In this document: positions 23,406 through 36,670 of the stretch, in pieces
Position numbering within the stretch: position 1 is the first letter of the stretch
Layout of the letters: each line of letters begins with the position of its first letter
NCBI GenBank assembly: GCA_022605955.1
Contig: JAKCOZ010000001.1
Coordinates: forward strand, 79,410,520 to 79,474,519
Direction of reading: 5' to 3'
DNA: 64,000 nt
Source of the DNA: Rallus limicola
Taxonomy: Eukaryota; Chordata; Aves; Gruiformes; Rallidae
Position numbers and translations under genes: made by a program
The notes under the pieces: generated by a model
Databases searched by the model: none
Told to the model about the DNA's origin: nothing
The model's input: only the letters and a program-made list of their open reading frames with translations

Positions 23406-26093
23406 CCAGAAGCCATCATGGCTTTGCCTGAGGCACAAGGAAGAGGAGATGAATCAGAGAGGGAGGGAATTGTTTCTGAATATTGGTTCTCCATAGCCTG
23501 CAAGAAAGGAGGAGCAAGTGGATCATGGAGGGAGGCGGTGTAGATGGACAGAGGACAGGTTTGGTGGAAGGGTCCCAGCTGCCTTCTGCATCTGTTTTCA
23601 AGGCACAGTGCTCTCTTACCAGCAACGCTTGGTTCGGCAGTTCATGGTCTGCCTCTGCTGGAGCCTCCAAGCTGAAGGAAAACAGTACTGCAGTCCAGCA
23701 GACAGTGGGGGGAAAGGGAAGGAAGATCCATTTTTTTTCTCCGGGAACCCTAAATACAGGTCATTAGAAAGCATGGTCAATTTTTTTTTAAAAAGGAGCT
23801 TACAGCAAGAATACTGTGTGAGTGCAGTTCTGTGTCAAGACTCTGGCGATAGCTCGGTTATCTCTCTGGTCTTCAAACTTGTCCATGGGGCAGTTACTTA
23901 AAGCCAGGAGTTTTTCTGATGTCCCATATCAATATGCTAAATCCAGAACAAGACTGAGGAAGCCCTTCCAGAGTTTGAGTTCTGACTGGCATGATGAAAA
24001 TAGGTCGTAGCTTTCAGATTTGAGTGTTATGCTGAGATCTCTCCATGTCTGGGAACCAAAAATGCAAAAGTTTGGATCCACATATTGAATGTCATGTGCT
24101 GTAGAATTTCGTAAGTATTTGCTTGTAGAGTTCAGACTTATCCTTAAGGCTTCTGGGAGCTCCTCCCTTAGCTGGAGAAGTGCAACTTGTTCTGTGAACT
24201 GTGCACGCTAATCCCTATTTAAGCCTCATGCATTCTGTGAACAAGCAGACTTGGATGAATTACTCTGAATTTATTCCATGGCCAAAACTAGCCATGGGTT
24301 ACATTCTTCATCCTGGTGTTGGAAAGCTGCTGCTGTTTTTCTGCCTTCCTGTCTCTCAGGGACAGTCACCAATGAAAGAGGTGTAGACCTCTGTAAGTAG
24401 TTAGTTTTCGTACCAAAGAGAGGGGGCAGTGCTCAGAAAAGGTGGGAGTGCTGAGCTTTAAATTCCTGTTGCAGAAGAGGAATTGGAATTTGAGAAGTGT
24501 CTATCCTTGGTGAGGAGTCCAGCTACTTGCTTAACTTTTTGCGCCTTTATGTCCAAAAACTTCATGGGAATGCAGCTGTTGAAAGTTCGTGGAAAGCTGA
24601 TAACAGTGAAAAATTTGGCTTTTTTTGTATGAGCTGGCATGTTCCCACTCAGTGTTTCATCCAGACACTCCCAGGCACTTTTGAGACTTAAATCTCTGCT
24701 CTTCCTGCTTTTGAGCTCTGTTCAAAAGCCCCTTTGAAGGTCAAAGCTGGAACCCTGGCCCTCACTAATCCCTCCCAGTTGGTCCTCCTTGCTTCGAGAG
24801 CACCTTGCAAATGCAGCTGAAAGGTGTGGAATAAGTTCTTTGCCCTCTTCCCTGCCCTCCGAAGTGGGGGCTTCACTTTCCAGAGCTGAGAACTGCACTT
24901 GCACCTCTGCTGTACCACTGCTCATCAGCGCAGAAGATCTGAAAGGATTGACAAATAGATTAATACCTGGCAGCTGTGGCTGAAACTAGCTACCTCTGAA
25001 CGGGCAATCATTTATCACTAAATTACTTTCTCTAAGCCAGGTAATTTCTGATCAACATGCACAAAAACAAAGCCACAGCAGTGATGTGATGTTAACCAGA
25101 GGCCATTCCTATTCCCTGGGCTGGTGCAGCAATGAATGCAGAGAGAATTGTCACTTGAAAGGTTTATGAAGCTTAATGAAAAGTGACATTGCAGGATGCT
25201 GGGGAGGGGAGGGGTCCACGGGGCTAGGTCTAGTTTGTCTGGTAACGAGTGCTACATGTAGAGAGGACGTCTGACTGGAGTAATTGTCACTCGGGAGCGA
25301 GTGGTACTGGCAGAGCGGGTGCTGGGGCAGCCTGGGTGGAAACAGAGTTAACGGAAGAAGAGAGTTACCCTGAGTTTTCAGTGTGAAAGGGGTGATGAGA
25401 GGTGAAGCGTGCCAGAGAGCGCAGCACGTTTGGAGCCCTTGGATGTTCAAAGCTCGGCACAGGGATTCAAATCCAAAAGTTTTGCCGCCGCACGACCTGA
25501 TACTCTTTCTGTGTATCTGGCAGACCAGACTAAGAGCCCAGTCCAAGCCTTGTTGAAATCTGGGGCATTCAGTTCTGACATGATAACTCGTGAAGAAGAA
25601 TGTCTTTTGCATTTAATGAATTTTAAATGTGCTGTATGTCTTCAGGGATCTTTAAAATTCAGAGGAGTTAGAAGAGGCTCCTCACCTCATGGAATAGGAC
25701 CTGGTGCAAAGGAGGAGCAAGGGCATTCCTGTGTGTCAAGGGAAGTCATGGCCAAGCTCTTATAGGGTACTTTGGCTAAAGCCAAGCGCCTTTGACGAGA
25801 CACGTTTGTAGTATATCTGTGGCCATGCAAGGTTAATTTTATTGTGCCTCATAGGGATTCTGTAATTGATGTGCATGCATACTTTTAGGCTGTGCATGAG
25901 TGTCAATGCAAAGTAAGATGCTCCCCATTAACCTGCTGAGCTTTCCCCCGCTCCCTGCACCTCAGGGATTGCTAGCCAAGGCACCCTGGGTATCTCAGAT
26001 GGATGGCTCTTCCCTGGTTCTCCATACCCTTTCCAATATTTCCCAACTGGGAAGAGAGGAGCTTCTAAGATCTGTAAGGTTTGTTTCTTGACA
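23406..26093. other. Unique non-coding DNA, no gene seen
   Basis: No repeat family or coding exon was recognised. The minus frame at 25151-25612 (153 residues) has no domain. Confidence 0.45.
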
Positions 26094-26240
26094 AATGTCC
26101 CATTTTCACAGGCAGTTGAACCGAACTGCAGCTTGTGCTCCGTTCAAACATGTCAATAAACATTATTGCAAAGACGTACAAGCAATAATGGGAATGTATA
26201 AAACTCACCTTTATTGCTTCTTGCCGTGAATTTACACGCT
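26094..26240. promoter_or_regulatory. Enhancer-like block with inverted C/EBP-type repeat
   Basis: A perfect 9-bp inverted repeat, CATTATTGC (26161-26169) and GCAATAATG (26182-26190), is separated by 12 nt. Each arm includes an ATTGC half like a C/EBP site. The surrounding DNA is AT-rich with isolated CpGs. Function is inferred. Confidence 0.3.
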
Positions 26241-29200
26241 GCTCTAAACAGCTTTTACTCCTCCAGGGGAAAGCCTTGGGATTTTGGCTTTACCGGCATG
26301 CTGATTTCCCCAGTTCATACCAGAGCCCCTTGCTGCATTCTCTGCCCCCCCGCCATGGGTGCTGGGGACAGGAACACTGCAGCAGAGGTACGAACACGTG
26401 TCTCGAGTTGCAGTCGTGCTCAGTTAAAAGCTGAAGAGGTGAAGTTGCCGTTCTCCGGGATAAGCTGCTGTGTATGTTATTGCCCGTCCTTTGCTTGATC
26501 ACGCAATGCCAGGGAGTAAATTACATTCGACAGTGCAGTGGAAGGGAACAGCTCAATTCCCCTCTAGCTGTAGCTTCACGAGTGTGGCAGTTGTATTTCT
26601 GCACGTAGGGACGGAGGCTGCTCACTGCGCTCCTGCGATGCTTTCACTGATGCTGGTTAAAGTATGATGTGAACAAGGCACAGCCAAGCTCTTCGTCAGT
26701 GTACACACTGATTTTCCCATAGCAAGAAGCGCTCAGCAGTACTCTTTCGGTGTGAAAGCTTCTTGGGGGACACAGGGGTAAAATTCCTGAGCTACTCCAT
26801 GGTAGAAACAGAGTGAGAAGAAACACAGGGGTGTGCAGAAGCTTCCAAAACTGGGTTTCTTGGTATTTGGAAAGCGTGGATCAGGAAAACTAGCAACATG
26901 TGAAGGCAATATGCAAGCCTGGTGATTGGTGCAGAGAAGGGACTGGTGGGTTTGCTACTACTCCAGACTGTCAGCAGCTTTGTTCTGGACTAATAATTCC
27001 TTTCCTTCTCCCTGGGGTTCAGCGTCTGCTCCTTGCCTTTTGCTCAGTATAACAACTGCAGCAGGGACTGCAGTGGAGTTTGTATGGGACCAGGCACAAC
27101 AGCTTCTTGGTGCCACCATGTCTTCTCCATTTCCCTTATCAGACCCCCTGGTGCCCCAGCATATCTGTACTCAGCACACTCAGTGTAGCAACACTCAGCA
27201 CAAACACGGTGGTCCTGCTGCTTTATCCCACTATCCTCTGTCTTCTGCCTGGGGGTGCCAACTCCTATGCATGGGCAAAGGACTGCTGAGCATTAAAGGT
27301 TTGGGCCGTGGAGGTTGCATGAAGCAGCTGCCCCTCGCTACCCCCTGCTGCGTGGCTCACCCAGGAGCACGGATACTCTCTGCTTGCTGGGCTCCTGCCC
27401 AGCTCTCCCAGCTTTGTGCCAGCAGGCGGGCTGTTAGTTCGGTGCCGGCTGCTGCTCGTGGAGCTGTGGCCATGCTCTGCTGCCCATGGCACTGATGCTC
27501 CTGTAGCTCCAGGCTCTACCCATGCTTCCTGGCTGCGCTGGCAGTGTTTTAATAGCTTTGACTCTCCGTTGGCTGCTGCCCTCCTGCTTTCCCTGGCACT
27601 GTGCTGCCCACCTGGCTGCCTCTGATGCCCGGGTGCCCTCGTGGGCTGGCTCAGCACAGCCCCTGCCATCCTGTGACCCAGGCCCAAGGCATCACAGGGG
27701 TTTAGGCCAAATGATTTCCTGGAATAGGCTCTGAAATCTGGGACCTCTGTCCCCTTCTTTCCAGCCAAGGCCCTTCTGTACGTTGGAGCAACAAGGGTGA
27801 GCTTTGATGCTGGCCTTGATGTAGCAACCAGGTCTCCTTGACTCATTAATGGTGCCTGGCAAACTTCATGCCCCATCCTTTCTAGTTCATCTCTGTGCCT
27901 CCAGTGGTGTGCCTGCCTTGCTCCTTTATTTGTCTTCCTTCTCCCTCCCAAGGGAATGTTTTTTGGTAGAGAGGAGGGAAGTGCCTCTCAGAGGTCAGCA
28001 TGAAGTAGTGTCTGTCCAGGCTATAAATCACAGGAAGGGCCGAGGAAAAGCCCCAGAGCTCACAGGAGGAGATATGCCTTGTGGTTTTGATCCTGGGGCA
28101 TGTTGGTTCACATCTAGATACTGATTAGAGTAATACTTTGATTTTGATTGTCCTTAGGGTGGCAGGGAGAAGGCATGTCAGGCTGAGCTACACAACATGG
28201 TTGCCAGCTACTAATCTGGCTAGCCAGGCTGTTCCTTAAGTATTCTTGATTTTGCTTCTCAGTGGTTCTAGAGGCTCCTGCTTGTTGTAGCCCAAAGAGA
28301 GAGCTCTCCATTTGACTGCCCTTGCCTCTGCCTGCCCCACGGAGAGGCAGTGCAAGATGATGTTTGGGCTCGTGCTCTCTCCTCAGCTTAAGGAGAGGAG
28401 TTTTGGGGTATAGGAGAAAAAGCAGCAGCCAGCAGTTCTCTGCAAGGAGGAAGAGCTCAGCAACCTGGCCCATTTGCTTTCTGTCTTCCCTCATGCTTGA
28501 TTGTACTCCTTTTGGAGAAGGGACCAGGACTCACCTGCACTGGCCTCTTGCTGGTGGGCAGGTGCCTGCTCTCACAGCCACAGGAGAAGCAGAGCTGAAG
28601 TATGCAGGGACAGGAATAGAGGTGGGTAAGGGCTCTGAGGGGATAAGTGGGGGCTCAGAGGGTAGTTGAAGGCTCTTCATGCTGAGGAGGGACTGAAAAG
28701 GAGAGTGGGACTGCACATCTGAGAGTGCCTTGGGCAGGGCCTGCAGTAGGGTCCAAATCATCACAGTCCTGCAAATAGAGGGTATTGTTATAGTATTATT
28801 ATATATTATGCTAGCAATAGGTATGGGAGATTAAAGCATTCAAAACCAGGCAAGTAACCTCAGGAAGTTTGTTGTTGTGTTGTCTTTTTAAAATTTATTT
28901 TTAAACCTAAGGCCATGATTGTACTTGCACAAGCCCAGTGGACTGACTGTATTCTATTGGTTCCCAGCATCTTGAGATTCAGGCTGCCTGGACACAATTT
29001 AAAGGTGCTATGAAGTTGCTGTGCTGACCCAGTCAGTAAGGGTACAAAGTGTCATCTCCAATTTCATGAGGACAAGCTTTGTTTCAGTCTTCTGCCGATC
29101 ACATCTGGAGTTTTTACCTCATGGCAAGAAAATCCCTGACAGTAGGCATGATGGCTAATGGAGGGAAGGTAATGCTTGAAGAAGATTGCATCAAGTAGAT

Positions 29201-30554
29201 GGAGCTCCTGAGAAACTGTGTAAATGGGTGCAAAGTGACTGACTTGACCTTTGCACTTTGTGGTGAAAGAGATCACAAGCGGAAGGCAGGATAAGGCATG
29301 AGGCTCCTGTTTTCCTGTCTTCAGAACCTTTGGGCTCTCAAAGCATGGTCTGATAAAAGGCAGGTCCTGTGACAGCCGGGAATGGGTTGACACTTCCTTG
29401 CTAGCTGAGATCACACTATCCGTATAAAAAAGGCTAAGAAAGTTCTCCTCCAAACAAATAGTTTTGCTTTTGTCCCCGTCAGTACTGTGGTTTGAGGTTT
29501 GGAAGATAGCTAAAAAAAAAGAGCTGGAATTGTGAGATACTTTCCTGTTTGTGGCATGATAGATACCTAGACATGTGTCTCTGCCCCTTCCTCTACCTTT
29601 TTGACCTGTGTGTGACATGAGGTGGGAGAAATGGGAAGTAACATTATTTTTTTCTTTAAAAATAAGGTACAAGTGGTCAGGCTAACAAAATAAGTAACTG
29701 CTAGGTTAAGATCTCTCACACTGTCAAAAGCTGACCAACCCTGCTTTGTTGCAGCTACAGGCACTGCAGATCCCTGCTGCACTGGGACTTAGCTTCCAGT
29801 GGTTGTGTTAAGACGTATTTTGTTTGGTGTATGTGCAGTGAGAAGTTTTGTTATTAATATACTGTGTACCCCTGGAAACATTATCTGCCTGATAAGACCT
29901 AGCACTTACCTGATGAACAAATTGGTTAGGAGTGGAGGCACGTGCAGAGCTAGGCATTGAGGCCAAGGAAGGTATTTGAAGCAAGGTGTGCGCAAACTTG
30001 TTGTTAAAGGGAATGGGTTGTGTCAGAAGCATGTTCAGAAGGGAAAAAATGAGGAATATACCCTGAAAGCAGAGTAGAAGAAAAAGGCAATGAGAGATGG
30101 AGACCAAAGATGGAAGCTAAAGTAGAGGAAGAGTTTGATCTGAATAAGAAGAAAAGAAATACGTATGGAAGAAAAAAAAAGCCCAACATCTGAGCACTGA
30201 GCTCATGAAAAAGACAGGATCAGTACCTGAAAAGGATCTCTGAGAGATGTAGGAGATAAATTAAACATGGACCCAAAGGGACCAGAATCCCCGAGCAGCT
30301 TAGAAAAATGAGCCTGACAAAGAATTCCCAAGCTGTGAGTGAAAGCAGTGCCCAGACTCCAAATTCCCTGCCCCAGCGGCTTGCCGCTGCGCCTCTCTGT
30401 AAAGCACTCTGTGCACCCCTGCTACTGCCACACAGATAAACCAGGCAGGGAAAAGGAAGAAGTAGGGGTGGTGCAGGTAAAGGATGCACACACACAGTTC
30501 CCCTTTTAAAAGAGGGGATTGTTTTTTGGGGAAGACACCAGTGACCTGCTGTCC
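26241..30554. other. Unique DNA with GC-rich long open frames, no supported gene
   Basis: Between about 26926 and 27951 both strands stay open for long distances: plus 26926-27495 (189 residues) and minus 27265-27951 (228 residues, the longest frame outside the CR1 reverse transcriptase). Another minus frame of 202 residues is at 29064-29672. None has a recognisable domain, and the two at 27 kb overlap each other on opposite strands, which argues that composition keeps them open. Confidence 0.45.
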
Positions 30555-30680
30555 GACTGGCTGGGTTTTATTTCTGGCTCTGTGACCCTGTGGAAGTCCC
30601 TTCACGTCTCTGGTGTTAGGAGGTTGTTTTTTTCATTTGTGCTGTGGGTTAATGATAAAAACGTGCTCCAAGCACAGGTG
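30555..30680 (+). repeat. MIR-like SINE fragment
   Basis: The plus strand reads TCTGGCTCTGTGACCCTGTG, then GAAGTCCCTTCACGTCTCTG, a TTTTTTTCATTTGTG segment and TTAATGATAA. This follows the MIR core in order (gctctgtgaccttgggcaagtc, cacttaacctctctg, tttcctcatctgt, ggataataa). Confidence 0.6.
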
Positions 30681-30734
30681 AGGAGGTTAAATATTCACAG
30701 CCCTCTTCCTTCATCAAGTTGCTGTTAATGCATC

Positions 30735-30830
30735 ATCATCACCATCTTTTACAGGTGAGACAGTGACATGTCCCTGCCTGCAGAGCAAAAGGTGAGCAGA
30801 GAAGCAAGAGGTGTGTAGCCCACCAAGGCT
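30735..30830 (-). repeat. Possible second MIR-like fragment, opposite orientation
   Basis: CATCATCACCATCTTTTACAGGTGAGACAGTG resembles the reverse complement of the MIR core (attattatccccattttacagatgagg). It lies just after the plus-oriented fragment at 30555-30680. Confidence 0.4.
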
Positions 30831-33800
30831 GTCTGCAGGGCCTTCTCACTCAGCTAAAGCTGCTGACAGCTATACTGCTATTTATTTATTTGGCTGCTGA
30901 GGACAGAAACAGCGGGAGATAATCATAAGAAAATCATAAAAAAGAGGGAAAACCAGCAGATAATATTCTGCAGAGGGATTTAACGGGGTGAAAAATTGTC
31001 TCTTGCCGAACTGTCTATGACACTCAACACTGTCTCTGAGATCTTCAGTCTTCCTCCTCAACAGAGGCTTAAGGAAAGAGACAGGCAAGGCTCCGAGCCA
31101 GTGTCTGGGGGTTTTGAAAATACGACAGGCAGGAGCCTGGGTTTTTCTCATCAGCATCTTTCAGTGGCATGGATGTAATCACTCATTGCGCCTGTTTCTC
31201 TCTGAACAGGACCATCCCCTCCTCCTGCCACAATGAGTTGAGGGGAGGACGCTTGGGAAATGCCACACTACTTCCTATACCCCAGTCTTTCAATTGAGAT
31301 GAATTTTTCCTGTGCTGTGAAAGCAGAGTCAAATAGCTGGAAAGGCTGCAGGCAGCTCGCTGCCGCTTTCAGAGGCAAGAGTTTGAGAAGTAATCCTGAG
31401 CTTGCTGTGCCAGTCCAGCTTCAGCAAGGTGGGACCTGCCTGAACTGACATGGTTGCTGAGGTTTAATTCAAACTAGGCAGGTCCCTCTGGCTGAAGCCA
31501 TCTTGGGCAGATTCCCTCTGCCCCGATGAAAGTTCCCTCTGGCAGGCAGAGGGGCCAAGGTTCCGGAGGTGCTGCTTGCTGTTGTACCATTGTTGCGTCA
31601 TAGTATGATGTGAGCTTTGTGGTTTTGTGAGGTGTGAGGTCAGGGTAGGGCAGCATTCTGGGGCTGGCTAAGATTGGAGGGGTCCAGCTCATTCTCTAGG
31701 GTTGGCTGTGGAGACTCGGTCACGTGAGGCAGAGGGCTGCCTGTAGAAGAAAGCAAAACCCCTAAGTTTCTACTTTCCAGTACAGGAAACTGGATGCCAT
31801 CACAAGGTAGTTGGGCTGTCAGACTTGGAAAAATCTCTGTTTGGTTCTCATCGTTGCTAGAGGCTGCAAGTTTGAGTTTGAGGAAGTCACTGAATTTTGT
31901 TTCCCTCTTTCAAATGGGCACCATTGTTCTTCCTTGTCTCCCAGGAAGACTGGTGAGTAGAAATTCACATGCAAAATGTCCAGGTAGGGTATTGCTGATG
32001 GAGGTCTTTTAAATGCCTGGTTATATTTCCTGAAGAACAACCACAGATGGAAAAGCTCTCTGAGCTCCCATCTGACTGCTCCCTCTCCCTGTGGCTGTCC
32101 CAAGCAGTGAGATTTATAGCCTTAGTGGATTTCGCTGGAGTAGGGGTGCAGATCACACATCAGGCTGAGCATTGTGCCTCAGTCCTGAACCAGTTTACTG
32201 TCTCTCTTACTGTTTAGTTCTGATCTGTCCAGGTTTCTCCAAGAAAACCCCAATGTAAATGCAAAGCAGCTGGTGGGCTCTGTCAGGCAGTCAAACAAAG
32301 AGGGGAAGATGTTCTTCTAGAGTGCAGCAGAGGCATCTTCGCTTGTCAAACCCCAAAGACATATAAAAAAGCTGTTAGGGGCTGAATGTAGTTTAAACCC
32401 TGCACACAGGCAAATCTCTTTTCTGGGAAGGTGTTGGCATGACCACCAATGTTTAGCTGGTTGGATGTGGTGTCATCTGTTCCTCAGCACAGTTCTCTTG
32501 CAGTAGACGGGCATAGGTGCCGGTTCCTCCTGTGTTGAACAGCTCAAGTTTAATTTAAATAAACTTCTGCTTTTGCTACCAGGGGTAAAAGTGCTTAACT
32601 GAGGTCTGCACCACTAAAGTAACACTTTAATCAGCAAAGTAGGAATGTAAAGGCTCTTTAACTATGTAATTCACAGTCACTTGTTGTTAAGGGCTTGTTT
32701 CGGACATGGGGATATACAAACTTTCCCATTCCTGTGAATAAGGAGGGGAAGCAACGTGTTCAGTTTTTGAGAGCTCAGCAAGTACAAACATAGCCATATA
32801 GTCCTGCCTGAGGTTGGCTTCAGACTCTCAAAGAGCCATCAGGTGCAAGGGTTCTGCCATCCCCTCTGCGATTGCTGGCAAAAAGGCTTAGTGGCACAGG
32901 CTGAAAACACCCTTCTGAAGGAGGGCTGAATGCTGAGGTCTTGATCTGCCTGCCATTAGACTTGACCCCTGTGCATGGCAGGAAGAATGCATTTCCAAAA
33001 CGAAGCCAGTTTAGAATTACCCACTAAAGCATGGTGAGGTCTGTTGAATGTCCATCCTGCCCCAAAAGGCAGAGCTATTTGTTATGCATGCTATTCGTAG
33101 AGATGGAAATGGTTCTCACAGTGATAATTGCTCTGTAAAAGAACCAGATAGGATGTAACTGAGAGGAAGCGTTTCTTCTCATGCCCATGGTGACTCCGTT
33201 CATTTTGGTAGCTTTGATCAAGCAATTCAGTGACAAAGCTATTCAGTGAAACGATGTCCTTTCACAGAGATATTTTGCATGTACTGTGCAGCATCTCCAA
33301 ACCCAGTATGTGCCTGCACTCAAACAAGCAATTCTCAGCTTCCTCCCAGCCAACTGAGCTGCCTCAAAACAGTTTTGAGGGAAGCACAGAAAAGTCCTTT
33401 CTGTTGAAAAGTCCCAAAGTGTTGACCAGCAGGAGGTTCTGCAGCCGATAGACTCTGTTGGCAACGAAAGAGATCATAAATTACCCCAAATGACCGGCAT
33501 TTCAGAAACATTATTTGTAGTATTAAAAAAGAGAGGGCAGATCAGGACAATAAGATCCCAGGAAGTCTTCAAGGAAACTTTCAGACATTCTGCTGCCAAA
33601 CCCCCTCGAAGTTGCCAGTGTGGCCCGTTGTTGCTGGGAAGCCTTGTTCTGGCCACTCTGTACCCCAGACATGCTCTGGCATTGCTATTTGCAGAGACAA
33701 ACGGAAAAGGATGGGGGGAAGCAACAGGCTTGGGAACACTATTTACATGGAAACAGTGGCATTAGGATCAGGAAGCATAGGGCCATCCTATGGCTGCTTT

Positions 33801-35199
33801 CCCAGTAGCCTTCTCCAACAGTAATTGCCTCTGTTCTGCCATTGTCCCCCAGTGACAGCATCTCAGGTGTGGTAGCAGGATAGATTTTGGGCTACTGAAG
33901 TGTGGTCGTAGTGTCATTGTACTATTGGCATAGGGGCATGGTAGGTTTTTGTGCCTGGGCCAGTGCATCTTCATCTCATTGGAGTGTTCTGGTCCTTCCA
34001 GCTGTGCTAAGCCAGTGCTCTTCAAGGGCACTACTGTGCTGTTCACCTGTGTGATGCACTGACACAGGAAAGGCACAGAGAGCTTGCCCGTGGAGCGGTC
34101 TCCTTTTCACCTAGGCACCCTTTTATTCCTGCTGCCTGTGTGTTTTCCCACCACTTGCCGAGCTGCTCCCGGGGCTCAGCTGGAGGGATCCCGTGAGCTC
34201 TTTGAGCAGAGGACTTGTGTGGTGTGCCTGTTGGCAGCAGGTCACAAGGTGGGCGTCAGGACCAGCTCAAGAGTATGGCTCAGCTGCAATAGAAGCAATG
34301 GCAGCAAGCAACAGCAGTAATTGGAAGGGCTTATCAATTTCCACTTTGTTTATATGTGGGAGGGTACATATTGGCTGCCACTGACAGGTCTTCCCTTTTT
34401 GATTGTAACCAAATGAAAATGAATACTTTTTAATGGGGGATTTTCTTGACTGGGTTAACAATCTTCTACGTGTCTGCTCTCAGCACCAAACCATCACCCG
34501 TTAGTCCCTTTGTCTCCGTTCCACCCCCAGTATCAGTGTGACCCATGTTTTCAGATGGCTGTTGTGAGGAACCTGTTCACAGTCAGTCAATGTCCAAGCA
34601 GGCTGAGCATCTCCAGCTCCTGCCACGTCAGGGTCTCAAACTGCCATTTCTATCTCCCAGATCTTAGCGTTGGTTCAAGGCACCACGAGGTGCGAGCCAC
34701 TTCGGAAAACTACATTCATGGTGATTCATCTGTGTTCACACAGGGATCCTCTGACAGCGCTGGCAAAAGGAAACACAGTTCTCCCCTTTCTCCACTGCAC
34801 AGATTCATTTTTTGCTTCTACCATCTGGGTTTTTTTTTTAATCACAAACGTGTATATAGCAAGTGTGACAGTCTAGTGGACAAGGATTTCCTCATTAAGG
34901 GTCGGAAGGCAGAAAGGAGGCAGGATCCAGCATGACTGTGGATTTTTAGCACCATCGGGATGGAAGAACAAGAGGTTTGAGTTGGTCAGAGCAAGGCTGT
35001 AGCAGGAATCAGAGGCTGCCCTTGTGGCCTGTCACCAGTGACTGATTCTTGCTTTCCCTCACCTGTGTCCCAAACTTCATCTCTCACGGCCAGTGCCTTC
35101 CCCTCTCTATATTCCCTTCACACACCAGCACTCAGCCAGCAAGCGGAGAGGCAGAGAGAGAGTGCAGGAGCTGGCAGGGAGTCAATATATTTCAGTGTT
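30831..35199. other. Unique non-coding DNA, no gene seen
   Basis: No coding exon was recognised. A possible MIR remnant lies at 31870-31930 (GGAAGTCACTGAATTTTG then CTTTCAAATGGGC). The rest shows no repeat I can name. Confidence 0.45.
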
Positions 35200-35360
35200 T
35201 TATTACTACGGAGCTGAAGTAGCATTTAGTTGGTTAGGCTCCGCGCGGAGTGAGCAGTCTAAAGTGACTCAGATATCGGGGCCAACGATTAAAGGCACAA
35301 CAAAAAATCCATGGATTAATTAGCAGGTCAATGGTGGTTGAGTAGTTATTGCTAAATTAC
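35200..35360. promoter_or_regulatory. Candidate conserved non-coding element
   Basis: An AT-rich block with GGATTAATTAGC at about 35311 (homeodomain cores TAAT/ATTA) and a CpG cluster (TCCGCGCGGAG, a near-perfect palindrome, at about 35240). Enhancer-like by appearance. Confidence 0.3.
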
Positions 35361-36219
35361 AAGGTTTGCACGTAAGAGACGGGATTGATCACTGGTGTCT
35401 GCCAGCTCCTCCGGCCGCGTGTTAGAGATGTGGGTCAGTAGGGGTAGATTCCTGCTGATGGGGTGACTGCAAAGGGGGTCGAGAAAGGTAGGGGAGGAGC
35501 CGCCCAGGGTTCATCACACCCCTTTGGTGCAAAGACATATATTTTGCTTGTTTAATGGAGGTTCAAAATTAATTGATGGCAGCTCTGCTCCTGCTGCAGC
35601 TCTGTGAAGCCTTTGGGGGGCGGAAAAAGGGGTAGGGGTAGAGCGAGGGCAGGCCCAGGGAGTGGGATGACTGCCATAGTGGGCATCCATAGAGGTGTCC
35701 CTTCTCAGCACCAGAAGAAAAGGGTCAGTCTGGAGTGAAAGTGTATTGTGTCCAAAGACAGGGTTTGGAACAAAGACTGAAAGGGCATCAAGATACACAC
35801 CCCACATACACACCTCTCATCGTCAAATGCTAGAACATTTTGTAGAAGAGAAGGTGTACATGCAGAGAGCACTGTTTCCACGGTGGGACGCAAAATATTT
35901 GGAGACAGAGACATGCAGGCAGCTTCTTTTCAGCAAGGAGCATCTTAGGAAACAATCTCTTCCCTTCTGGGGTACAGGAGGGTTTGGGGTAGGGCACTAA
36001 GAGAGTCTTTCCCATCATGGGGCTGAAGGGAAGAACACTGCCCACTGCCGCTCTCATTAGCAGCTCTGCGGTGATGATAGCTGGGACTGATCAGAAAGAA
36101 AGAATTGCCCCCAAGGTCTCCCGTGTAAATGCAGACTGGCAGTGATGGGGGGGAGAGGAGGGAGAGAGGAGGAGAGGGATGTGACCTGGTGGGTAGGGTA
36201 CTGGGGGACTCCTCGCTCC
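35361..36219. other. Unique non-coding DNA, no gene seen
   Basis: A purine-rich G/A stretch at 36148-36180 is the only marked feature. No exon was recognised. Confidence 0.45.
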
Positions 36220-36560
36220 CTGTGTTGGGAGCTCACCAGATTGCACTAATGTGCATAATAATCAAGCTGCCGGAGCCCTCTCTCCAGCTCCGCTCGGAGG
36301 CAGGCAGCGCCGAGGACATTTTATCTCGTTTCCAAATGAGTTTTTATGCCCAGTAAAATGCTGTTTTCATATCAATTAATAATTCAGCTAATAACACAAT
36401 TAAGGAATCCGCCTTTTGCTGGGAGCCATTTGGAGGAGACGGCAGGGGAGGGGCAGACACGGCACTAGGGAGGCTTTGGGCTGATGCTATGCTGCTCTTG
36501 TGGGTCGCTGTTCCTGCGCGGAGCTATCTGGTAATTAAATGTGTACGTCAGGGAAGCCAA
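36220..36560. promoter_or_regulatory. Candidate conserved non-coding element
   Basis: A dense run of homeodomain-type cores: TAATAATC, ATCAATTAATAATTCAGCTAAT, CACAATTAAGG. A posterior-HOX-like TTTTATG and a CAGTAAAA lie at about 36342-36356. Isolated CpGs are kept. The profile is typical of developmental enhancers in long introns or gene deserts. Confidence 0.4.
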
Positions 36561-36594
36561 GAGTTACAGGTCCTGTGTCTCTCCGTGTGACAGA

Positions 36595-36670
36595 GCCGCT
36601 ATGTATCTGCTGGAGAGTCACTTAACCTCTCTTTGAGCTCAAGTTTTCCTCAGCAAAGCAAGGCTTGCGC
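36595..36670 (+). repeat. MIR-like SINE fragment
   Basis: GAGTCACTTAACCTCTCTTTGAGCTCAAGTTTTCCTCAG follows the MIR core (caagtcacttaacctctctgagcctcagtttcctca) closely for about 40 nt. Confidence 0.5.

Noticed and set aside
29064..29672. 202-residue minus frame as a host exon
   Set aside because: It has no recognisable domain or splice-site framing, and amino-acid use looks like random AT-balanced DNA.
29905..29940. Minus-strand CAG|GTAAGT junction with a CTAAC branch-like sequence
   Set aside because: The pyrimidine tract is poor (many A and G), and about two AGGTAAGT strings are expected by chance in this window over both strands.
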